The translations under genes were made by a program, and so were the position numbers. From the NCBI GenBank assembly GCA_902489925.1, contig CABUBX010000112.1, forward strand, positions 1 to 6,867: DNA of 6,867 nt, written 5' to 3'. The notes beneath the pieces were generated by a model. That model saw nothing but the letters and a program-made list of their open reading frames with translations. It did not search any database and was not told where the DNA came from. Shown in pieces: positions 1 through 6,000 of this stretch; positions within the stretch are counted from its first letter, which is position 1, and each line of letters starts with the position of its first letter. The DNA comes from an uncultured Lachnospiraceae bacterium. Lineage in GTDB: Bacteria; Bacillota; Clostridia; Lachnospirales; Lachnospiraceae.

Positions 1-529
1 TGAGTGCCGAAACAACCTCTCCACAAATCTGAACAATATGCCTGCAGTCACTCTGGGCATTCTGAACATGCGCCGTGTATGCTGCATGAGCTTTTCTTAT
101 AAAATCACAAATATTTGCAATACTGTCCAAATTCTCACTGTGCTCCATCGGCATATCCACATCAACACTGGATATAAAACTTTTCAATTCATATTTTAAT
201 TCCTTCTCATAAATCACATGGTCTTTAAGTGACCCTTCATATTCTTTGTTATGAGGAAAGGTAAAATAATCTGCAATATAATGTGTAATAACTCCCAAGT
301 CTTTTGTTCTGCCAAGTGTCAGCCCTTTACTGCTGTCATAGGTATCAACAACTCTGTTCATCTTCTTTTCAAGAATATCAAAAGTCTGGTTAATTTCGTG
401 CTTTTTTGTAATAAAAGACGGAACTAAATCAGGAACAATGCTGCCCATCTTAAACACAGCTCTATGTCTGATTTCTGTTTCCTGACCTGTAATATAGCCT
501 GCTAATGAAACATGAGATTTCTTTCTCAA
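1..529 (-). CDS. Zinc-dependent phospholipase C family protein, N-terminal part (runs off left edge)
   Basis: The reading frame is open for 176 codons from a TTG at 529 to the window edge, so the C-terminus is missing. Its residues match the metal-ligand pattern of the zinc-dependent phospholipase C family (PF00882, Bacillus cereus PLC type). H6 near the N-terminus is followed by D34 in SIVPDLVPSF and by H44. H83, D87 and H93 lie in THYIADYFTFPHN with the family's H-x3-D-x5-H spacing, and H104 and E108 in HVIYE give H-x3-E. These correspond to the trinuclear zinc site, so the enzyme should be metal-competent. Members hydrolyse phospholipid head groups, but the substrate here is unknown. No signal peptide is visible (the protein starts MRKKSHVSLAGY), so a cytoplasmic location is more likely than the secreted form of B. 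cereus PLC. The TTG start is chosen because GAGGTG at 537-542 sits 7 bases upstream and the protein then begins where family members usually do. Confidence 0.82.
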   Translation of the reverse strand, partial: MRKKSHVSLAGYITGQETEIRHRAVFKMGSIVPDLVPSFITKKHEINQTFDILEKKMNRVVDTYDSSKGLTLGRTKDLGVITHYIADYFTFPHNKEYEGSLKDHVIYEKELKYELKSFISSVDVDMPMEHSENLDSIANICDFIRKAHAAYTAHVQNAQSDCRHIVQICGEVVSAL

Positions 530-533
530 TTTT

Positions 534-572
534 TTACACCTCTTTAATATTCCACGTACCAATACGGTACAT
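534..572 (-). CDS. Possible 12-codon leader ORF ahead of the phospholipase-like gene
   Basis: A short ORF (MYRIGTWNIKEV) starts at ATG 572-570, only 4 bases after a perfect AGGAGG at 577-582, which is the best ribosome binding site in this leader. It stops at TAA 536-534. Its last sense codons, GAG GTG, are also the Shine-Dalgarno of the downstream TTG start at 529. Ribosomes finishing the leader would therefore sit on the next gene's binding site, as in translational coupling or attenuation. It lies in a different frame from the downstream gene. No homologue is recognised, and the ORF could be a by-product of a second Shine-Dalgarno. Confidence 0.3.
   Translation of the reverse strand: MYRIGTWNIKEV
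556..570. repeat. Inverted repeat GTACC-N5-GGTAC in the 5' leader
   Basis: A perfect 5-base inverted repeat with a 5-base centre lies at about +20 to +34 from the predicted transcript start of the phospholipase-like gene. On the minus-strand RNA it can extend to 7 pairs, one a G-U pair, and would then contain the ATG of the leader ORF. It could be a protein operator or an RNA hairpin modulating initiation. A five-base arm alone is weak evidence. Confidence 0.4.
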
Positions 573-595
573 ACATCCTCCTATATCCAAACTAA

Positions 596-623
596 ATTAT
601 ACACCAGTTTTTAATTTTTGCAA
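596..623 (-). promoter_or_regulatory. Sigma-A promoter for the phospholipase-like gene
   Basis: Read on the minus strand, TTGCAA (618-623) is followed by 16 bases and then a perfect TATAAT (596-601). Transcription would start near 589, giving a leader of about 60 bases. A TTGACT overlaps the -35 at 623-628 but is 21 bases from the -10, which is too far. This promoter is back to back with the one at 665-693, with about 41 bases between the two -35 boxes. Confidence 0.65.
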
Positions 624-664
624 GTCAAATTCCCACGCATCTTTTCCCTGTATTTAGTGCATAC

Positions 665-693
665 TTGACAATACCTCCTACTTCATATAAAAT
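665..693 (+). promoter_or_regulatory. Sigma-A promoter for the CNNM/CorC-type gene
   Basis: A consensus TTGACA (665-670), a 17-base spacer and TAAAAT (688-693, five of six consensus bases) form a strong promoter. Transcription should begin near 700. The TTG at 665, where the downstream reading frame formally opens, is therefore the -35 box and not a start codon. Confidence 0.75.
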
Positions 694-700
694 AATGCCA

Positions 701-726
701 TCGGGACTGCATCTGTTCTGTCCCGA
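701..726 (+). promoter_or_regulatory. Hairpin at the extreme 5' end of the CNNM/CorC mRNA
   Basis: TCGGGAC (701-707) and GTCCCGA (720-726) are perfect 7-base complements around a 12-base loop, starting within a base or two of the predicted transcript start. The stem is far more GC-rich than the surrounding leader. It ends 14 bases before the AGGAG at 741-745, so it should leave the ribosome site free. A 5'-terminal stem of this type commonly protects mRNA from decay. A regulatory or protein-binding role is equally possible. Confidence 0.5.
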
Positions 727-754
727 AAATTATAAAAAACAGGAGATGATTTAC

Positions 755-2056
755 TTGGACCCCAGTGCGGCCCCGCAAATTATTGCAATTTTAATTTTAG
801 TTCTTTTATCGGCATTTTTCTCATCAGCCGAAACAGCCTTGACAACGGTGAACAAAATCCGGCTTAAAACGCTCATTGACGAAGGTCACAAAACGGCCCC
901 TATCGTTATGAAACTTATCGAAAATCCGGGAAAGCTTTTAAGTACAATTCTTATCGGAAACAATATTGTCAATCTTTCAGCATCATCGTTAAGTACCGTG
1001 ACAGCAACGGATATGTGCATTAACGCCGGGTATCCTATACCGGTATCTACAGCCGTAGGTATTGCAACAGGTATCTTAACACTGCTTGTTTTATTGTTTG
1101 GTGAAATTATTCCGAAAACTTTAGCCACGCGCTATTCAGAGCAGCTTTCTTTTAAGTATGCAAGGATTATCTATGTACTGACAATCATCCTGACACCGCT
1201 GATTTTCATCATCAACTTAATGTCCAACGGCATTTTGAAGCTTTTAGGTGCAGATAAGCATACAAAGACAACGATGACTGAAAACGAGCTTCTCACTATT
1301 ATTGATGTCAGCCACGAAGAAGGTGTAATTGAGCAGGAAGAACACGAGATGATTACAAACGTTGTTGATTTCGGTGACTCCCGCGCAAAAGATGTCATGG
1401 TGCCGCGTATTGATATTGTCTTTGCCTCTGTAGATTCTACATACGAAGAATTAACCCGGCTTTTTAAAACCGAAAAGTATTCGCGTATCCCAGTTTATGA
1501 AGATTCTAAAGACAATGTCATCGGTATCGTAAACTTAAAAGATTTATTTTGCTACGATAAGCGTCCGGAAGATTTTGTATTAAAGAATTTTCTTCGTGAG
1601 CCGTTTTTCACCTATGAATATCAGAAAACTTCCGAATTAATGGTAACAATGCGCGACCAATCCTTTAATATAGCTATTGTTCTTGATGAATACGGTGCTA
1701 CAGCCGGACTGATTACCCTTGAAGACCTTTTGGAAGAAATTGTCGGCGAAATCCGCGATGAATATGATGAAGATGAGGATGACGAAATCAAAAAAATTTC
1801 CGATAACGAATATATTGTTGACGGTGCTTCAAAATTAGACGATATTAATGATGTTCTCGGAACAAAGTTTGATTCTGATGATTACGATTCCATTGCCGGA
1901 CATATGATTAATGAACTGGAACATATTCCGAGTGAGGGTGAATATATTGATTTGGATGGTTTCCGATTTAAAATTGAAAAAATGGAAAAGAACAGAATTG
2001 ATACAATCCACATTTATCGGCTTGAGCCGCAAAAGGATGATTCCGAAGAAGTATAA
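755..2056 (+). CDS. CNNM/CorC (HlyC/CorC) family transporter: DUF21, CBS pair and CorC domain
   Basis: This intact 433-residue integral membrane protein belongs to the CNNM/CorC family, whose studied members export or regulate Mg2+ and related cations; 'hemolysin' in older annotations is a legacy label. Residues 5-185 form the DUF21 membrane domain, with hydrophobic segments near 7-27, 60-80, 97-119 and 134-157 and the signatures SAETALTTVNKIR (24-36), IGNNIVN (67-73) and GEIIPKT (116-122). A CBS pair follows at about 205-335 (DVMVPRID 213-220, YSRIPVY 242-248, DEYGATAGLITLEDLLEEIVGE 311-332). The CorC_HlyC domain spans about 345-425, after a very acidic linker (DEYDEDEDDE). The start is TTG 755, with AGGAG at 741-745 and a 9-base spacer. 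ATG 746 directly abuts that AGGAG and is too close. Openings at 665 and 695 lie at or before the predicted transcript start or lack a ribosome site. The gene appears monocistronic, with its own promoter and terminator. The transported ion cannot be read from the sequence. Confidence 0.95.
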   Translation: MDPSAAPQIIAILILVLLSAFFSSAETALTTVNKIRLKTLIDEGHKTAPIVMKLIENPGKLLSTILIGNNIVNLSASSLSTVTATDMCINAGYPIPVSTAVGIATGILTLLVLLFGEIIPKTLATRYSEQLSFKYARIIYVLTIILTPLIFIINLMSNGILKLLGADKHTKTTMTENELLTIIDVSHEEGVIEQEEHEMITNVVDFGDSRAKDVMVPRIDIVFASVDSTYEELTRLFKTEKYSRIPVYEDSKDNVIGIVNLKDLFCYDKRPEDFVLKNFLREPFFTYEYQKTSELMVTMRDQSFNIAIVLDEYGATAGLITLEDLLEEIVGEIRDEYDEDEDDEIKKISDNEYIVDGASKLDDINDVLGTKFDSDDYDSIAGHMINELEHIPSEGEYIDLDGFRFKIEKMEKNRIDTIHIYRLEPQKDDSEEV

Positions 2057-2071
2057 ATTATAAATATCCGT

Positions 2072-2104
2072 AAAAAGAGTTTTGCTGCGGCAAAGCTCTT
2101 TTTT
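2072..2104. terminator. Strong bidirectional intrinsic terminator
   Basis: A 14-pair stem (2072-2085 with 2090-2103, one U-G pair) with a TGCG tetraloop begins 15 bases after the CNNM/CorC stop and is followed by T's to 2104. The arms start with an A-run and end with a T-run, so the minus strand also gives a stem followed by U's. It can therefore end transcription from both sides. This suggests that a leftward gene once ended here, or still does: a leftward frame stops at 2103-2105, inside the edge of this hairpin. Confidence 0.9.
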
Positions 2105-2595
2105 ATTGCAGTTGAGCAAACGAAAATGAGGGAACCGCCAAATCAAGATTAACATCTGTTTCTTTAACGATTCCCTCACTGCTGAACTGGTTCAATCATT
2201 CTTGAATATCCCTTTCATTTGTAATTTATCAACTATGAGTTTCATCTATATTAAATTGTATTCAGATAATGTACTCCGCTGTACTTATCCATCTATATTT
2301 ATATTATAACATATCCCTAATTTCCAAATAGCCAATTACTTCTCTTTTCCATTCTTCTTATGTTGTTGGTTATGTATCACGGGTTGATACTTCTCCCTTA
2401 AACAACTTGTGTAATTCTGCAACTAATTGTCTACCAGTAATACTCTGCCTTATAATATAAATTCTTTCCTATGATTATATCATATACTTCATAATAGATA
2501 AATTTCTTTTTAACTTAAAATGCTTTCTCGTCACACTTTAATTTCGATACTTATCGTCTTACTGATATAAGATACAATCTAAAAAACTATTTCAT
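2103..2595 (-). pseudogene. Probable decayed gene of unknown family
   Basis: No intact ORF exists, but the minus strand is coding-like in fragments. ATG 2595 follows a perfect AGGAGG (2604-2609) by 8 bases, yet its frame stops at once (ATG AAA TAG). That frame shows FIYYEVYDIIIGKNLYY before a TAG near 2450. The next frame then reads from 2468 to a final TAA at 2103-2105 as open stretches broken by seven stops. These include TGRQLVAELHKLFKGEVSTRD (ending at 2373, residues listed without the stop), EEWKREVIGYLEIRDML (2357-2307) and, after a TGA at 2196-2198, 30 open codons that include DVNLDLAVPSFSFAQLQ. The last segment ends at the shared terminator. This pattern fits a gene of about 160 codons that decayed through nonsense changes and one frameshift. 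The family is not recognised. An untranslated RNA, or chance in AT-rich DNA, are the alternatives. Confidence 0.38.
2127..2178 (-). repeat. 11-pair inverted repeat followed by U-rich tract (terminator-like on minus strand)
   Basis: TGAGGGAATCG (minus strand, 2178-2168) can pair with CGGTTCCCTCA (2137-2127), with one G-U pair, around a 30-base loop, and is followed by TTTTCGTTTG. The G-U pair forms only in the minus-strand transcript; the plus strand would have a C-A mismatch there. It may be a first, weaker terminator ahead of 2072-2104. It overlaps the last coding-like segment of the decayed gene, so one of the two readings may be coincidental. Confidence 0.5.
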
Positions 2596-2603
2596 TGGAC
2601 TCT

Positions 2604-2609
2604 CCTCCT
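2604..2609 (-). promoter_or_regulatory. Perfect Shine-Dalgarno AGGAGG before ATG 2595
   Basis: On the minus strand AGGAGG is followed by 8 bases and ATG (2595-2593), ideal spacing for initiation. The frame then stops at the third codon. The site supports the view that a real start codon once stood here. Confidence 0.5.
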
Positions 2610-2636
2610 TCTTTTTATATTACCATTGATACTTTT

Positions 2637-2663
2637 AAATCTTAGATTTCACTTTATCTTCTG
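2637..2663. repeat. Direct repeat copy 1 with 13-base palindrome
   Basis: The palindrome AAATCTTAGATTT (2637-2649) is followed by 3 bases and TTTATCTTCTG (2653-2663). The same two blocks recur at 2766-2793 with a 4-base gap. It lies roughly 170 bases downstream of the start predicted for the minus-strand promoter at 2824-2852. Confidence 0.65.
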
Positions 2664-2765
2664 TCTAAAAACTCTTTTGTAATTCTTAAAACCATCCTTC
2701 AATAGTCCTAAAAACTATATCTGGTTTTTCATCTTTTGTACTCTTATAACTTTTGTACTTTAATG

Positions 2766-2793
2766 AAATCTTAGATTTATAGTTTATCTTCTG
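2766..2793. repeat. Direct repeat copy 2 with 13-base palindrome
   Basis: AAATCTTAGATTT (2766-2778), 4 bases, then TTTATCTTCTG (2783-2793): the same blocks as copy 1, 129 bases away. On the minus strand this copy lies roughly 25-50 bases downstream of the predicted transcript start. It may be a paired operator, a repeated RNA element or a trace of duplication. Confidence 0.65.
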
Positions 2794-2823
2794 GTTTTTT
2801 CTTTGGTTTCTTTTGATGGTTTT

Positions 2824-2852
2824 ATGATATCACAACTCCCAGTATTTGTCAA
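2824..2852 (-). promoter_or_regulatory. Near-consensus sigma-A promoter reading into the decayed unit
   Basis: Read on the minus strand, a perfect TTGACA (2847-2852), a 17-base spacer and TATCAT (2824-2829) give a strong predicted promoter with a start near 2817. It faces away from purL, lies downstream of the purL terminator, and is followed on its own strand only by the repeat-bearing leader and the stop-riddled frame. An RNA of about 740 bases ending at 2072-2104 is the inferred product. Confidence 0.65.
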
Positions 2853-2961
2853 CACATTTTTTAATTTTTTTCAAAGATTTTTTTCTACTCATTTGTTTGT
2901 ATGTTATAGACAGAATTTTCTGATAATTCATAGTGTAAAACTGATTAATACCCTGATACAG

Positions 2962-3000
2962 CAAACAAAGCCCCCAAACCTGTTAATCCGGCTTGGAGGC
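2962..3000 (-). terminator. Intrinsic terminator of purL
   Basis: On the minus strand GCCTCCAAGCC (3000-2990) pairs over 11 positions with GGTTTGGGGGC (2980-2970), including G-U pairs, around a 9-base loop. TTTGTTTGC follows. The stem begins 17 bases after the purL stop. It has no T-run on the plus-strand side, so it acts in the purL direction only. Confidence 0.85.
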
Positions 3001-3017
3001 TCTGACTACTCGTTTTA

Positions 3018-6000
3018 TTATTTTGTAAAATATTCTACACCGGATTCAAAAATCATCTGATTCTGATTTCCTGTAATATTCATGGCAACTTTATCTCCGA
3101 TACGTTCCGAATGTGCCATTTTTCCGAGAATCCTTCCATCCGGGCTTGTAATACCTTCGATTGCTGCATATGAACCATTCGGATTGAAATCCTCATTCAT
3201 TGTCGGATTACCGTTGACATCCACATACTGTGTTGCAACGCAGCCTGTTTCAAAGAGCTTCTTAATCCATGCATCACTGGCAACAAAACGACCTTCGCCA
3301 TGAGATGCCGGAATCGCATAAACATCTCCGACCTTTGCTTTCTGAAGCCATGGAGATTTATTTGAAGCAACTCTTGTATAAACCATCTTTGAAATATGAC
3401 GTCCGATGCTGTTTGTTGTTAATGTCGGTGAATCTGTCTTCTGCGGTGTAATCTCTCCGTAAGGCACAAGACCAAGCTTAATCAATGCCTGGAACCCATT
3501 ACAAATACCAAGCGCCAATCCGTCTCTTTCATTCAAAAGTTTCATGACTGCTTCTTTGATGCGTTCATTTCTGAAGGCTGTCGCAATGAATTTTCCAGAA
3601 CCATCAGGTTCGTCACCTGCTGAGAATCCGCCCGGGAACATAAGAATCTGAGCATCACTAATACCCTTTTCAAACATTTCCACAGACTCCCTGATGTTTT
3701 CACCATTCATATTTTTAAATACCATAATATTTGTATCCGCGCCGGCTCTCTCGAAAGCTTTCGCTGTGTCATATTCACAGTTTGTTCCCGGAAATACAGG
3801 AATGAATACTTTCGGGCGGGCCACCTTATGACGGCATACATAAATATCCTTTGTCTCATATAAACCGTCAAAAACTTCTTTTTGCTCAACATGTGATTTT
3901 GTAGGAAATACCTTTTCAAGTGCTGTATTCCATGAAGCAAGCGCTTCTTTCATATCAATCACTGTATCGCCATAAACAAATGCCGGTGTTTCGGATATCA
4001 CAGCCACCTTCACATATGGCACAGAAATTTTATCGAGAGCATCTGCCGAAACCTCAGCAACAATGCATCCGTAATTTTCTTTAAACAGTTCTTCTGCTGC
4101 AAGCTCTTTATCCAGCACAGCGCCAAGCTGGTGACCGAAAGCCATCTTGCTGACTGCGCCTGCAATACCGCCAAATCCAACGGCATAAGCAGATACAATC
4201 AATTTCTTCGCTATCATCTCGTGGACTGCCTCGTAAAGCTTCATCGCCTGGGCATAATCAGGAAGGTCATATTGGTCTTTGACAATATTAAATGCCACAA
4301 CATGATTTCCTGCCTTCTTAAACTCCGGTGTAATCACGTCACTTCCATCAGCAACATCCACTGCAAAGGATACAAGTGTCGGAGGCACATCAATTTCATT
4401 AAAACTGCCGGACATAGAGTCTTTGCCGCCGATGGATGCAAGTCCGAAGCCCATCTGTGCATGATATGCACCGAGAAGCGCACTCATCGGTTTGCCCCAA
4501 CGCTCTTTTTTATTACCAAGGCGTTCAAAATATTCCTGGAATGTAAAATGAATTTTTTTATAATCTCCGCCCGAAGCGACAATCTTTGCAACAGAATCCA
4601 CAACCGCATAAATTGCACCGTGGTATGGACTCCAGCTTGAAAGATACGGGTCATAGCCGTAGCTCATCATTGTCACTGTATCTGTCTTTCCTTCCAACAC
4701 AGGAAGCTTTGCAATCATCGTCTGAATCGGTGTCAACTGATACTTTCCGCCATAAGGCATAGCTACTGTACCGGCGCCGATTGAGCTGTCAAACATCTCA
4801 ACAAGACCTTTTTGTGAGCACACATTAAGGTCTGCAAGCATATCAAGCCATGCTTTTTTGACATCTGTCACAGCCTTTTTATTTTCAAAATAGTTATCTT
4901 CTTTTGAAGGCATACAAATCTTTACATCGGTTTCCTGATGCGCCCCGTTTGTATCAAGAAAGGCTCTTGAAATATTGACAATTTCCTTGCCTCTCCAAAG
5001 CATCACAAGTCTTGGACTCTCAGTCACAGTTGCAACACAAACAGCTTCAAGATTTTCTTCTTCGGCATATGCTAAAAATGTATCTGCATCTTTCGGGTCA
5101 ACAACAACCGCCATTCTTTCCTGAGATTCCGAAATTGCAAGCTCTGTACCGTCAAGTCCGGCATATTTTTTAGGAACCTTATCCATCTCAATGCGAAGTC
5201 CCGCTGCAAGCTCTCCAATGGCAACAGAAACACCGCCGGCCCCAAAATCATTACACTTTTTAATCAGACGGCTGACCTTCTCTTTTCTAAATAAACGCTG
5301 AAGCTTACGCTCTGTCGGTGCATTTCCCTTTTGAACCTCTGCGCCGCATGTATCAATCGAAGAAGCTGTATGGGCTTTTGATGAGCCTGTCGCACCGCCG
5401 CAGCCGTCACGTCCTGTGCGTCCGCCTAAAAGGATAATGATATCTCCCGGGTCTGAGGTTGCTCTGACAACATTTCTGCGCGGCGCCGCACCCATAACCG
5501 CGCCGATTTCCATACGTTTTGCAACATAGTTCGGATGATAGATTTCATTGACAAGACCTGTTGCAAGACCAATCTGATTGCCGTATGAGCTGTAACCTTT
5601 CGCTGCGCCTGTGACAATTTTTCTCTGAGGCAGCTTGCCCTGTAATGTATCTTTTAACGAAACCGTAGGATTTGCCGCACCTGTCACACGCATTGCCTGA
5701 TAAACATAAGAGCGTCCTGACAACGGGTCACGAATCGCACCGCCAAGGCATGTTGCCGCACCACCGAAAGGCTCAATCTCTGTCGGATGATTATGTGTCT
5801 CGTTTTTAAAGCTTACAAGCCATTCTTCTGTCTGTCCGTCAATTTCTACAGGTACAATAATACTGCAGGCATTGATTTCTTCAGACTCCTCCATATCCTG
5901 AAGCTTTCCATCTTTTTTAAGCTTCTTCATCGCCATAAGCGCAATATCCATGAGGCAGACATATTTATCATCTCTGTCTTTATACAGTTCCGCAAAATTT

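Larger units (their letters stand above)
2105..2962. other. AT-rich region without an intact gene
   Basis: About 860 bases are clearly more AT-rich than the flanking genes and hold no complete ORF with a ribosome site. Reading leftward they contain a promoter (2824-2852), a leader with two long repeats, an AGGAGG with ATG (2595-2609), a stop-riddled coding-like stretch (2103-2595) and a hairpin (2127-2178). Several small perfect hairpins also occur: 2374-2390, 2470-2484, and the abutting pair 2545-2556 and 2557-2572. Arms of 5-6 bases are expected by chance in a region of this size and composition. Nothing recognisable was seen in 2853-2962. Confidence 0.7.

Noticed and set aside
886..1398. 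Minus-strand ORFs inside the CNNM/CorC gene
   Set aside because: They are antisense to the DUF21 and CBS coding sequence, with no initiation signals.
1835..2179. 114-codon minus-strand ORF across the CNNM/CorC 3' end
   Set aside because: It crosses the terminator hairpin and the end of a well-conserved gene in a frame different from the coding-like fragments of the decayed gene. No ribosome site precedes it.
2427..2457. Plus-strand promoter-like TTGTCT-N18-TATAAT
   Set aside because: Nothing on the plus strand downstream could be its gene, and TATAAT-like strings are expected by chance in this AT-rich DNA.
2374..2572. Cluster of small perfect hairpins (2374-2390, 2470-2484, 2545-2556, 2557-2572) as proof of a structured RNA
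   Set aside because: Stems of 5-6 bases with short loops are expected several times by chance in a region of this length and composition. They count only as weak support.
2105..2962. CRISPR array, tRNA or insertion sequence in the gene-poor region
   Set aside because: The repeats are only two copies with unequal gaps, no cloverleaf was found, and no terminal inverted repeats with target duplications or recognisable transposase fragments were seen.
2803..3060. 85-codon plus-strand ORF crossing the purL end
   Set aside because: It runs through the minus-strand promoter, the purL terminator and the purL 3' end, and lacks a Shine-Dalgarno. Its composition simply reflects AT-rich DNA.
4131..4640. 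169-codon plus-strand ORF inside purL
   Set aside because: It is fully antisense to a conserved part of purL, has no ribosome site and resembles no domain. It is a shadow of the real frame.
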